Under the pieces are notes generated by a model. The model was given only the letters and a program-made list of their open reading frames with translations. It was not told the origin of the DNA and did not search any database. A program made the position numbers and the translations under genes. Below are positions 16,829 through 25,082 of a stretch of DNA of 64,000 nucleotides, piece by piece (within the stretch, counting starts at the first letter, position 1; each line of letters begins with the position of its first letter). Source of the DNA: CADEFX01 sp046154585 (lineage in GTDB: Bacteria; Pseudomonadota; Alphaproteobacteria; Rhizobiales; Hyphomicrobiaceae). Location: assembly GCA_046154585.1 (NCBI GenBank), contig JBJXDX010000038.1:15241-79240 (forward strand), given 5' to 3'.

Positions 16829-18067
16829 TTGACCGTCCCGACCACCGCGCCTCCCCAGCAGTCCCGCCGGCCTGCGGCGCTGGCCATTTTCGGGCTCGGA
16901 ACCACACAAGTCATCGGCTGGGGCACATCGTTCTCACCGATCACCATTTACGGCACGCTCATCGGCGACGAGCTCGGCATGTCGCGCGAGACGGTCTTCA
17001 GCGGCATCACGGTCATGCTTCTGTTCAGTGCCCTCATCGCCCCCCGCGTCGGCCGCATCGTCGATCATCGCGGCGCGCGGCCAGTCATGGTCACGGGCTC
17101 CATCATCGCAGCACTGTCCATGCTGGCCATGTGGCTCGCGCACGGCCACGTCTCATATTTTTTTGCGTGGATCCTCATCGGCCTCGCCATGCCGATGATG
17201 CTGAGCAATACGGCGCTGCCGGGTCTGGTGCAGGTGGTGGGACCGGACGCCCGCCGATCCATTACGGCGCTGATGCTCATCAACGGCCTGACCTCCACCA
17301 TTTTCCTGCCGCTGTGCGCCTGGCTCGTGACTGTCATCGGGTGGCGTGATAGCTACCTCATCTTTGCTGCGCTCCACATCTTCGTCTGCGTTCCGATTCA
17401 CGCGGTCGTCTTGCGTCCGCTCGGAGGCACGGCAGCGGTCCGATCCGAGGGCGCCCCTCCTGCGAGCGGCCTGTTGCCGCCCCATCGCCGCAAGGCCGCG
17501 TTCATCATGCTGGCGATCTGGGCCTGCACCGAAGGGTTGATCACCTGGGGCCTATACCTGCAGGTTATCGACGTGTTCAAGGCCATGGGCTTGAGCGGCA
17601 CCGTGGCGGTTGGGTTGTGGGCGCTGGTCGGCCCGGCACAGGCCACCGCGCGGTTCGCCGATCTCGTATTCGGAGGCCGCTATTCGATCTTCGCAGTGGC
17701 CATCGCTTCGGCGTCGCTGTCGTCGCTGAGCTTCCTGTTCGTCCTGCCGTTTGGTTTCTCGCTGACATCAACGGCGCTGTTCTGCATCTTCCTCGGCGTC
17801 GGCCACGGGCTGTTCGCCGTGGCGCGCAATACGCTGCCGCTGATCCTGTTCGGCGCCAAGGAATATGGCACTTACATGGGCCTGCTGATGGTGCCGCAGA
17901 ACATCGTCAACGCCGCCTCGCCCATCATTGTCGCCGCCGCCATCAGCCGCATCCATCCCATCAGCGCCCTGTGGATCGCCGGCCTCGGCGCCGTCACGGG
18001 GCTCGGCGCGGTGCTCGGGCTGATGCGCATCTGCCGTGAGCAGGCTGTTGTCCACCCCAAGAGCTGA
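16829..18067 (+). CDS. MFS transporter
   Basis: A 12-span major facilitator permease of about 412 residues from TTG 16829 (TVPTTAPPQQSRRPAALAIFGLG). Visible spans include TQVIGWGTSFSPITIYGTLI, SGITVMLLFSALIAPRVG, and the motif A-like GRIVDHRGARPVMVTG between helices 2 and 3. The frame is open back to ATG 16559, but the extra 90 residues are not membrane-like and overlap the divergent yeeE gene, so a start near 16829 is more likely; no good ribosome site helps decide. The substrate is unknown; the family resembles uncharacterised small-molecule permeases. Confidence 0.8.
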   Translation: MTVPTTAPPQQSRRPAALAIFGLGTTQVIGWGTSFSPITIYGTLIGDELGMSRETVFSGITVMLLFSALIAPRVGRIVDHRGARPVMVTGSIIAALSMLAMWLAHGHVSYFFAWILIGLAMPMMLSNTALPGLVQVVGPDARRSITALMLINGLTSTIFLPLCAWLVTVIGWRDSYLIFAALHIFVCVPIHAVVLRPLGGTAAVRSEGAPPASGLLPPHRRKAAFIMLAIWACTEGLITWGLYLQVIDVFKAMGLSGTVAVGLWALVGPAQATARFADLVFGGRYSIFAVAIASASLSSLSFLFVLPFGFSLTSTALFCIFLGVGHGLFAVARNTLPLILFGAKEYGTYMGLLMVPQNIVNAASPIIVAAAISRIHPISALWIAGLGAVTGLGAVLGLMRICREQAVVHPKS

Positions 18068-18126
18068 TCTGCGCCGGCTGCGGTCTTGAATGCGCGGCTC
18101 CTATGTGGAAAGGAGGGCCAGCGCAA

Positions 18127-18197
18127 GAGCAGGATCGTTTCGGACTGAATCACTTTCGCCTCACCCGAGGCGCTCGGCCGAAGCGTGAATCCTGCTC
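18127..18197. repeat. 71-bp palindromic intergenic element
   Basis: GAGCAGGAT (18127-18135) pairs with ATCCTGCTC (18189-18197), and inside lies a second perfect hairpin CGCCTC-ACCC-GAGGCG (18157-18172). The arms between also pair partly (CGTTTCGG with CCGAAGCG). This is the architecture of an extragenic palindromic repeat, and a partial copy lies downstream of rplQ at 21419-21452. It sits between convergent-free space after the MFS gene and the cfa gene. Confidence 0.65.
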
Positions 18198-18310
18198 TAC
18201 ACTTTAGGTTTTAGAGTCCGATTCACGTGTCGCGGCGGAGCCGCGCTATGCGCGGACACATGGAAGCCGAGTACTTCCATGAGAGACGATCGCGCTCCAG
18301 GAGGCCGGCC

Positions 18311-19567
18311 ATGTTCCCACTCTCCAACATGCTGAAGTCGTTCGTGCGCGTCGGCACGCTCAAGGTCATCGATGCAGCGGGCGGCGTGCACGTCTTCTCA
18401 GGCGCGCCCGGCCCGCGCGTCACCATGCGGCTGACCGACCCCACGCTGTACCGCAGGCTGTTCTTCAATCCCGAGCTGCACGCGGGCGAGGCCTACATGG
18501 ACGGCCGCCTCAGCTTCGAGGACTCCACGCTCAGGGATTTCCTGACGCTGTTCTCCATGAACCGGCTCTCGCTCGGCTCCTATCCCCTGCAGAAGGTCCT
18601 GCGCAAGGTGTCGCGCGGCCTGAAGCGGTTCCAGCAGGCCAATCCCGTCGGCAAGGCGCAGCAGAACGTGGCGCACCACTACGATCTCGGCAACGATTTC
18701 TACAAGCTGTTCCTCGACGAGGGCATGCTGTACTCGTGCGCCTACTTCCTCAACGACAACGAGACGCTCGAGCAGGCGCAGCGCAACAAGTTGCGGCTGA
18801 TTGCGTCGAAGCTCAATCTGAAGCCCGGCTTGCGCATCCTCGACATCGGCAGCGGCTGGGGCCAACTCGCGCTCTACCTTGCCGAGATGGAGAACGTCGA
18901 CGTGACCGGCGTCACGCTTTCCAAGGAGCAGCATGCGCTCTCCAACGAGAAGGCGCGGCAGGCCGGACTGTCGGATCGCGTGCGCTTCCACCTGCGCGAC
19001 TACCGCGAGCTCGACGATCGCTTCGATCGCATCGTATCGGTCGGCATGTTCGAGCATGTGGGCGTACACCACTACGACGAGTTCTTCGCCAAGATCAACA
19101 CGCTGCTGAAAGACGACGGCGTGATGCTGCTTCACTCCATCGGCCATATGAGCCCGCCCGGCACCGCCAGCCCCTGGCTCCGGAAGTACATCTTTCCCGG
19201 TGCCTACTCGCCCGCTCTGTCTGAGGTGTTCACATCGGTGGAGCAGGCCAGCCTATGGGTCACCGATCTCGAATTCCTGCGGCTGCACTACGCCAAGACG
19301 CTCAATCACTGGGCGCGGCGCTTCGAAGCCAACCGTGCCGCCGTCGCCGCCATGTACGACGAACGGTTCTGCCGCATGTGGGAGTTCTATCTCATCAGCG
19401 CGGAGATGATGTTCCGCACCGGCAGCCAGCTCGTCTTCCACATGCAGCTCGCGCGGCAGCGTGATGCCGCCCCTATCGTGCGCGACTACGTGACAGATAC
19501 GCAGCGGGACTACATGGCAAAAGAAGCTTCGCGGCCGCTACCGTTCGGGGCCGGCAAGCTCGATTAG
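18311..19567 (+). CDS. cfa: cyclopropane-fatty-acyl-phospholipid synthase family protein
   Basis: A 418-residue SAM-dependent enzyme that methylenates cis double bonds of membrane phospholipid acyl chains. The N-terminal lipid-binding part is followed by the methyltransferase core: HHYDLGNDFYKLFLDEGM, the SAM loop RILDIGSGWGQLAL, VTGVTLSKEQ, and VGMFEHVGVHHYDEFF. These are diagnostic of Cfa/CmaS enzymes. ATG 18311 follows AGGAGG by 7 bases; frames upstream overlap the palindromic repeat region. Such enzymes are often induced in stationary phase or acid stress. The stop overlaps the end of a convergent gene by 4 bp. Confidence 0.93.
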   Translation: MFPLSNMLKSFVRVGTLKVIDAAGGVHVFSGAPGPRVTMRLTDPTLYRRLFFNPELHAGEAYMDGRLSFEDSTLRDFLTLFSMNRLSLGSYPLQKVLRKVSRGLKRFQQANPVGKAQQNVAHHYDLGNDFYKLFLDEGMLYSCAYFLNDNETLEQAQRNKLRLIASKLNLKPGLRILDIGSGWGQLALYLAEMENVDVTGVTLSKEQHALSNEKARQAGLSDRVRFHLRDYRELDDRFDRIVSVGMFEHVGVHHYDEFFAKINTLLKDDGVMLLHSIGHMSPPGTASPWLRKYIFPGAYSPALSEVFTSVEQASLWVTDLEFLRLHYAKTLNHWARRFEANRAAVAAMYDERFCRMWEFYLISAEMMFRTGSQLVFHMQLARQRDAAPIVRDYVTDTQRDYMAKEASRPLPFGAGKLD

Positions 19568-21264
19568 TTGGTTCCGTTGGCGGCGGCCACCGACCGCTTG
19601 ATGCGGTAGAGCTGGAAGCGGCTGGCGTTCTGCACCAGCGTCAGATGCTCGGGCGCCGGGTTCTCGGAGTCGTCGTCCGTGAAGAGAACGTAGAGATAGT
19701 CGAACTTCGTGTTCCAGTCCTGCCAATAGGAGTCCTCCTCGGCGTCGGATTGGGTTGCGTTCGCCGGCTCCGGATCGCTCGGCGTTGCCTCTGCTGCCGC
19801 GAGCAGCACGCGCTCTATGGTCGGCGGCGTCCCGTCCTGCGTGTCGACTAGGCCCTGGAACTCGGGCTTCACGCGCAAAATCTGCTTGCCGACCACCGTG
19901 AATGCGGTCGTCACCAGCGCGGATCGCTCGATGATGGCGAGGCACGCCGCATGCACGAGGCCGAGGTCCGAAACATCGTCACCGCCCGAGGAGTGGCCAT
20001 AAGCCACGAGCACCTTCGAGCCCGGTTTGATGCGCTTGACCGAGCCTCGGAATTCGCTGGTCGTGGTGGACAGGTTGGCCCACGATACATTGACCTCGAT
20101 CACGCGCACAATTACCAGCGTGAAGACGACCGCAATGAAGGCGCGCCTGACAAGGCGGTGCTGCAGGCTCATGTCGATGCAGCCGAACAGCATGAAGGCG
20201 AGCGCTATCGGCAGACGCTGATCCGTCATGTAGGTGGCAAACATGACGCGCGGCAGCGCCAGATAAATGATTGTTCCAACCACGAGCGTCACCCAAGCCA
20301 TGGGATGCACCCGCAGCAGTCCGCGCCGCGCCGCCCAGGTCGCTCCAGCCGCCAGCGTCGCGGCAATGCCCAGCGCCACGATGTCAGAGTACAGCTCGAT
20401 GACGTACATCAAGCCGTCGATCTTGCCGCGCGGCTCCCATGAAATTTCAGTCGCGAGGTGCCGTGTGGGGCTGGCGAGCAGCAGCGGTATGACCGGCAAA
20501 AACGGCAGTCCGGCAGCGAAGAATGCGAGGAGACGCGGCTGCCAAGGCTCGCGGCGCGTCATGTAAAGCCGCCACAGTTCGTAGGCCAGCAGGCCTATGC
20601 CGTAAATGCCGACGGAGAAAAGGTGGCAGAAGAACATCGCCGCCACGAACGCCGTCGCCACGGGAAGCCGCAGCACCGGGTGTTCCTTGAGCCAAATCCA
20701 GGCAGCAAGTCCCCACAGCGCCAGACCGATGCCGAAGATGTAGTTCATTACCCCGACGAGGAAGACGTAGTTGTAGAGGAGCGGGATGGCGAGAAGCGGC
20801 ACCGGCGTCCAGCGCCCGAACAGCGCCCGGCCGAGCGCCATGCTGCCGGAGATGATGAGAACGAAACACGTGGCCATAAAGATCTGCCCGGCCAGATAGA
20901 TCCGCATGAAACGGCCCAGAACCGGGACGATGAGGTCCATCATCAGGTTCGGGATGATCGTCCATTCGATCTGGTAGTACTGAGCGAGCGTCGGATCGCT
21001 GGCGCCGCGCGCGATCACGTGCATGCGCGCGAGATGATTGATGTAGTCCGAGAGCGGCGGAAGCGGATAGGTCCAGATTGGGATCGAGATGGCCAGCAGC
21101 AGAACGCCGAACAGCACCAAAAGTTGGTTGGCCGGAAAACCGGACGCGCGCCGGTACCCTAGCCCCCTAGGAGACTGCAACACCCTGGTGTTGTCTGCCT
21201 TGTCCTGCACGTCGACCCGCCAATGGTCCAGCCGCATCCCGGTGAGCCGGACCGCTCTAAGCAC
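19564..21264 (-). CDS. large multi-span membrane protein of unknown function
   Basis: A 566-residue inner-membrane protein with roughly ten hydrophobic spans between residues 45 and 400 (LLVLFGVLLLAISIPIW, GQIFMATCFVLIISGS, AWVTLVVGTIIYLALP among others) and a soluble C-terminal domain of about 160 residues. The early PLSDYINHLARMHVI loop and overall plan recall uncharacterised glycosyltransferase-like membrane proteins (GT-C fold), but I see no decisive catalytic motif. The C-terminal domain (GSKVLVAYGHSSGGDD) could be periplasmic. GTG 21264 has GAGG at good spacing; ATG 21237 is an alternative. It converges with cfa. Confidence 0.7.
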   Translation of the reverse strand: MLRAVRLTGMRLDHWRVDVQDKADNTRVLQSPRGLGYRRASGFPANQLLVLFGVLLLAISIPIWTYPLPPLSDYINHLARMHVIARGASDPTLAQYYQIEWTIIPNLMMDLIVPVLGRFMRIYLAGQIFMATCFVLIISGSMALGRALFGRWTPVPLLAIPLLYNYVFLVGVMNYIFGIGLALWGLAAWIWLKEHPVLRLPVATAFVAAMFFCHLFSVGIYGIGLLAYELWRLYMTRREPWQPRLLAFFAAGLPFLPVIPLLLASPTRHLATEISWEPRGKIDGLMYVIELYSDIVALGIAATLAAGATWAARRGLLRVHPMAWVTLVVGTIIYLALPRVMFATYMTDQRLPIALAFMLFGCIDMSLQHRLVRRAFIAVVFTLVIVRVIEVNVSWANLSTTTSEFRGSVKRIKPGSKVLVAYGHSSGGDDVSDLGLVHAACLAIIERSALVTTAFTVVGKQILRVKPEFQGLVDTQDGTPPTIERVLLAAAEATPSDPEPANATQSDAEEDSYWQDWNTKFDYLYVLFTDDDSENPAPEHLTLVQNASRFQLYRIKRSVAAANGTN

Positions 21265-21418
21265 ATAGCCTCAGATGTGCAAGCCGGGCCTGAACCTGCA
21301 GTGAATACCAGTAATTGTTATGGGGGATTACAGATCTGACGAAACAGAGGCGACGACGCCACAGCGAGCGCTTTTGCGGATCAGCTGTGCCAAAGTTGGT
21401 ACGGCAACGCGCTGAACC

Positions 21419-21452
21419 AGGATCGCTTCGGTTTGAACCACCTCGTTTCGCC
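21419..21452. repeat. partial copy of the palindromic intergenic element, 3' of rplQ
   Basis: AGGATCGCTTCGGTTTGAAC and the following CAC...TTTCGCC align with the first half of the 18127-18197 element (AGGATCGTTTCGGACTGAAT..CAC..TTTCGCC). The second half is missing. It lies 15 bp past the rplQ stop, at the end of the alpha operon. Confidence 0.55.
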
Positions 21453-21466
21453 CGCAGCGCTTGCCG

Positions 21467-21895
21467 TCAGGCAGAGGTGCCCTCGTCGGCCTTCGCGGCT
21501 TCGTGGCGTGCCCGGTCTTCGGCGCCCTTGACTGTCGTATCGCGGTCGACCAGCTCGATCACCGCGCGCGGAGCGGAATCGCCAAAGCGGAAGCCCGCCT
21601 TCAACACGCGCGTATAGCCGCCGGCGCGGTTCTTGTAGCGCGGGGCGAGCGTATCGAACAGCTTCTTGACCATCGCATCGTCGCGCAGGCGCGCGACCGC
21701 CAGCCTGCGCGAATTCAAGTCACCGCGCTTGGCGAGCGTGATGTACTTGTCCATGACGCGCTTCAGGTCCTTGGCCTTGGGCAGCGTCGTGACGATCTGC
21801 TCGTGCTTGATGAGGGCTGCAGCCATGTTGGAGAACATGGCTTGGCGGTGTCCGCTGTCGCGGCCGAGACGCCGTCCAAGCTTGTTATGTCGCAT
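21467..21895 (-). CDS. rplQ: 50S ribosomal protein L17
   Basis: A 142-residue ribosomal protein near the peptide-exit tunnel. The N-terminus MRHNKLGRRLGRDSGHRQAM and the block LIKHEQIVTTLPKAKDLK are unmistakable L17 signatures; the C-terminal tail (AEDRARHEAAKADEGTSA) is the variable extension usual in alphaproteobacteria. It is the last gene of the alpha operon, 95 bp after rpoA, and is followed by a partial copy of the palindromic intergenic element. Confidence 0.97.
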   Translation of the reverse strand: MRHNKLGRRLGRDSGHRQAMFSNMAAALIKHEQIVTTLPKAKDLKRVMDKYITLAKRGDLNSRRLAVARLRDDAMVKKLFDTLAPRYKNRAGGYTRVLKAGFRFGDSAPRAVIELVDRDTTVKGAEDRARHEAAKADEGTSA

Positions 21896-21990
21896 GTTAA
21901 TGACCCTTACGTTGTTTGCCGGGGAGGTTCTGCGGCCTCACCTCGTCAGATGAGCGGGCAGCGACTATTCGCTACCCGCTAAGTCCGGTC

Positions 21991-23007
21991 TCAATACTGA
22001 TCCTCGTAGCGCTTGGCCAGATCCTCGATGTTGTCGGGCGGCCAGTTCGGCACTTCCATGCCGAGATGCAGACCCATGGAGGCCAGAACCTCCTTGATCT
22101 CGTTCAGCGACTTGCGCCCGAAGTTCGGGGTCCGCAGCATCTCGGCTTCCGTCTTCTGGATCAGGTCGCCGATGTAGACGATGTTGTCGTTCTTCAGGCA
22201 GTTGGCCGAGCGCACGGACAGCTCGAGCTCGTCCACCTTCTTGAGCAGAGCGGCGTTGAACGCGAGCTCCGGATGCGAGCGCTCCTCGACGGCCTTCTTC
22301 GGCTCCTCGAAGTTGATGAAGACGGCCAGCTGGTCCTGGAGAATGCGGGCGGCGAGCGCCACCGCGTCCTCGGCCTTGATCGAGCCATCGGTCTCCAGCG
22401 TCATGGTGAGCTTGTCGTAATCGAGAACCTGGCCTTCACGCGTGTTCTCGACGCGGTAGGATACCTTCTTGACCGGGCTGTAGAGGCTGTCGACCGGGAT
22501 CAGGCCGATCGGCGCGTCCTCGGGGCGGTTGCGCTCGGCTGGAACGTAGCCCTTGCCGATCGAGGCCGTGAACTCCATGCGGATCGCTGCCCCCTGGTCC
22601 AGGTTGCAGATCACATGCTCAGGATTGAGGATCTCGATATCGGAGCTGGTTTCGATATCGCCGGCCTTGGCGGGTCCGCGCCCTTCCTTCTTGAGCACCA
22701 TGCGCTTGGCGCCGTCGGAATGAATGCGCAGCGCGATGTCCTTGATGTTGAGGATGATGTTTGTCACGTCCTCGCGCACGCCCGGCACCGACGAGAACTC
22801 GTGCAGCACGCCGTCGATGTGCACGGTGTTGATGGCCGCGCCCTGCAGCGAGGACAGCAGCACGCGCCGCAGCGCGTTGCCCAGCGTCATGCCGAACCCG
22901 CGCTCGAGCGGCTCGGCAACGATCGTTGCCGTTCGCCCACGCTCCCGGCCGGGCTCGATGTCGAGCTTCGTCGGCTTGATGAGATCCTGCCAGTTTTTCT
23001 GCAACAC
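21991..23007 (-). CDS. rpoA: DNA-directed RNA polymerase subunit alpha
   Basis: A 338-residue alpha subunit that dimerises to nucleate RNA polymerase assembly. Starts at GTG 23007 (VLQKNWQDLIKP), with AGAGG upstream; the open frame continues further but the family begins here. The N-terminal domain shows ATIVAEPLERGFGMTLGNALRRVLLSSL; the C-terminal domain, which contacts UP elements and activators, shows RSANCLKNDNIVYIGDLIQ and LGMEVPNWPPDNIEDLAKRY. Length is normal for the class. Confidence 0.97.
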   Translation of the reverse strand: MLQKNWQDLIKPTKLDIEPGRERGRTATIVAEPLERGFGMTLGNALRRVLLSSLQGAAINTVHIDGVLHEFSSVPGVREDVTNIILNIKDIALRIHSDGAKRMVLKKEGRGPAKAGDIETSSDIEILNPEHVICNLDQGAAIRMEFTASIGKGYVPAERNRPEDAPIGLIPVDSLYSPVKKVSYRVENTREGQVLDYDKLTMTLETDGSIKAEDAVALAARILQDQLAVFINFEEPKKAVEERSHPELAFNAALLKKVDELELSVRSANCLKNDNIVYIGDLIQKTEAEMLRTPNFGRKSLNEIKEVLASMGLHLGMEVPNWPPDNIEDLAKRYEDQY

Positions 23008-23123
23008 GGTGATACCTCTGCACTTGCGGGCGCCGGCTCTACACGCAGCGGGCGCCAATGGAATCGATGTACCGCTCCAACTTCAGCGCCGTCTTCAAGA
23101 TCGCAGCGCTACGGATTCGGGAA

Positions 23124-23528
23124 TTACACGCGCCGGCGCTTCCTCGGCCGGCAGCCGTTGTGCGGGATCGGCGTCACGTCGCGGATCGACGTGATCTGGA
23201 AACCGCCAGCCTGCAGCGCGCGCAGCGCCGACTCGCGGCCCGAGCCCGGACCGCTGACCTCGACCTCGAGGATCTTCATGCCGTGCTCGGCGGCCTTCTT
23301 GCCGGCGTCCTCGGCGGCCACCTGCGCCGCATACGGCGTCGATTTGCGCGATCCCTTGAAGCCCATCGTTCCCGACGACGACCAGGCGATGGTATTGCCC
23401 TGCGCGTCGGTGATCGTGATCATGGTGTTGTTGAACGACGCGTTCACGTGCGCGACGCCGGAAGAGATATTCTTCTTCTCGCGCTTGCGCACCTTGCCGC
23501 GCTGAACCTGCTGTGCCTCTTTCGCCAT
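23124..23528 (-). CDS. rpsK: 30S ribosomal protein S11
   Basis: A 134-residue protein of the small-subunit platform. Motifs: HVNASFNNTMITITDAQGN, WSSSGTMGFKGSRKSTPYAAQ, and the C-terminal TPIPHNGCRPRKRRRV, which is universal. It is a few residues longer than E. coli S11 at the N-terminus. Located between rpsM and rpoA as in other alphaproteobacteria. Confidence 0.98.
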   Translation of the reverse strand: MAKEAQQVQRGKVRKREKKNISSGVAHVNASFNNTMITITDAQGNTIAWSSSGTMGFKGSRKSTPYAAQVAAEDAGKKAAEHGMKILEVEVSGPGSGRESALRALQAGGFQITSIRDVTPIPHNGCRPRKRRRV

Positions 23529-23611
23529 GTCTCGGATTGCTCCCGCGATAACTCGTCAGGCGGCAGCAGAGCGGGCGCCGGAAGCAGCCCGCAGCATGCG
23601 CCGCATTGAAA

Positions 23612-23989
23612 CTACTTCGTCGCCTGCTTCTTGCCGGCGATCGCTTTGGCCGGCCCTTTGCGCGTGCGCGCATTGGTATGGGTCCGCTGCCCGCGCACGG
23701 GCAGACCGCGGCGATGCCGCAAACCCCGGTAGCAACCCAGATCCATCAGCCGCTTGATGTTCATCGCCACTTCGCGGCGCAGATCGCCTTCGACCACCAG
23801 ATCGCGGTCGATCGTCTCGCGGATCTGCAACACTTCCGCATCCGTCAGCTGATTGACGCGACGCTCATCGGGAATGCCGACCTTGGCGCAAATGTCCTTG
23901 GCATTCCTCGGTCCGACACCATGGATATACTGCAGCGCGATCACGACGCGCTTTTGTGTCGGGATGTTCACCCCTGCGATACGGGCCAC
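23612..23989 (-). CDS. rpsM: 30S ribosomal protein S13
   Basis: A 125-residue head protein of the small subunit that contacts the P-site tRNA. The start MARIAGVNIPTQKRV uses GTG 23989, with AAGGAGAG 4 bases upstream. GPRNAKDICAKVGIPDERR, REVAMNIKRLMDLGCYRG and the tail RGQRTHTNARTRKGPAK are diagnostic. It is first in this alpha operon: the gene before it on the chromosome is a divergent GNAT gene, not adk, which precedes rpsM in many relatives. Confidence 0.98.
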   Translation of the reverse strand: MARIAGVNIPTQKRVVIALQYIHGVGPRNAKDICAKVGIPDERRVNQLTDAEVLQIRETIDRDLVVEGDLRREVAMNIKRLMDLGCYRGLRHRRGLPVRGQRTHTNARTRKGPAKAIAGKKQATK

Positions 23990-24182
23990 ACGTCTCTCCT
24001 TGAAGATCTCGGCATGTCACCGGACCGCGGTGTCTTGTCCGAATAGGTCACCGGGTCAAAATTCTGGCCGCACCATCGCCTGAGCCCAAGGGCTCAACCG
24101 ACCTCACAACGCCATACACCGGCGCCCATGGAGAGCTGCCGGTTCCCGACGCTGCGTTAATCAGTTCGCGAAAGTTTGGACC

Positions 24183-24210
24183 TTGTAGCGGAGGCGTCAC
24201 GTTGCGTCAA
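24183..24210 (-). promoter_or_regulatory. candidate housekeeping promoter for the rpsM-rpsK-rpoA-rplQ operon
   Basis: On the minus strand TTGACG (24205-24210) is followed after 16 bp by CTACAA (24183-24188), a fair match to the alphaproteobacterial sigma-70 pattern. It lies about 190 bp upstream of rpsM, in the 390-bp gap created by the absence of adk. A perfect GAGCCC-AA-GGGCTC inverted repeat lies between it and the gene, in the 5' leader. Confidence 0.45.
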
Positions 24211-24378
24211 CTCTCTGTTGGCAGTGGCGCCTGGGCCACAGAACCCACGTCCCTTTAGGCACGGGGAGCCGTCCCATTTATCCTTACCGTTCGCCGGGTT
24301 TCCGGCCTTGGCAGCCGCGGCCTCCGGCCTTAGCTTGCCTCGGCTCTATCCGATTTCAAGCGGCAACTTAAGGGCCGA

Positions 24379-24978
24379 ATGACACTTCCCGACGGCTACA
24401 GCGACGTCCCTTCCGGCAAAATTGCAGCCGTGGTGACCCATCTTGAGATGACGGCACAGCCCCCCTCGCGTCCGGGCCCCGAGGTACTGGCGGTGACCGT
24501 CCGGGCAGTCCCGTCACCGGACGTGGGCTGGTATCGCGACCTGTATGCCCGCATCGGGGCGGATGACTGGTTGTGGTTCTCACGGCTCAAACTGACAACC
24601 GAGGCCCTGGAAGCAAAAATCCGCCATCCTCAGGTGGAGATCTTTGCGCTCACCGCGCAAGGGCGCGACGAGGGCCTGCTCGAGCTCAGTTTCGAAACCG
24701 AGGGAGAGTGCGAGCTGCTGTTCTTCGGGGTGACAACATCATTGATCGGCCAAGGCGCAGGCCGGCTGCTCATGAACACAGCCATCGCGCGTGCCTGGTC
24801 TCAGCCCATTCGACGCTTCTCAGTGCACACCTGCACCCTGGATCATCCGGGGGCACTTGCCTTCTATATGCGCTCCGGCTTCCGTCCCATCCGGCGGCAG
24901 ATCGAGATTGCCGACGATCCCCGTCTCAGCGGCCTTCTCCCGGAGACCGCCGCACCACACGTCCCGATCATCCGATAA
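24379..24978 (+). CDS. GNAT family N-acetyltransferase
   Basis: A 199-residue acetyl-CoA-dependent acyltransferase. The acetyl-CoA loop motif is TSLIGQGAGRLLMNTAI (Q/RxxGxG/A type), preceded by the beta-4 strand CELLFFGV and followed by VHTCTLDHPGALAFYMRSGF, where the Y is the usual general acid position. ATG 24379 follows AAGGG. Substrate unknown; small molecules and protein amino groups are both possible. It is divergent from rpsM and 104 bp upstream of a secreted-protein gene in the same direction. Confidence 0.85.
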   Translation: MTLPDGYSDVPSGKIAAVVTHLEMTAQPPSRPGPEVLAVTVRAVPSPDVGWYRDLYARIGADDWLWFSRLKLTTEALEAKIRHPQVEIFALTAQGRDEGLLELSFETEGECELLFFGVTTSLIGQGAGRLLMNTAIARAWSQPIRRFSVHTCTLDHPGALAFYMRSGFRPIRRQIEIADDPRLSGLLPETAAPHVPIIR

Positions 24979-25082
24979 GCCGCGCCCACAACGGGACAGC
25001 CCTTAACCCTACCAGACCCTCCCTGGCGACCTTTTTGCACCTGGCGTGCGAACGAACGACTTTGCGCCAGTTGGGAACGCCC

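Noticed and set aside
21916..23505. Open frame of about 529 codons on the plus strand opposite rplQ, rpoA and part of rpsK
   Set aside because: It crosses several certain ribosomal and polymerase genes on the opposite strand; long antisense frames are expected in GC-rich DNA with few stop codons.
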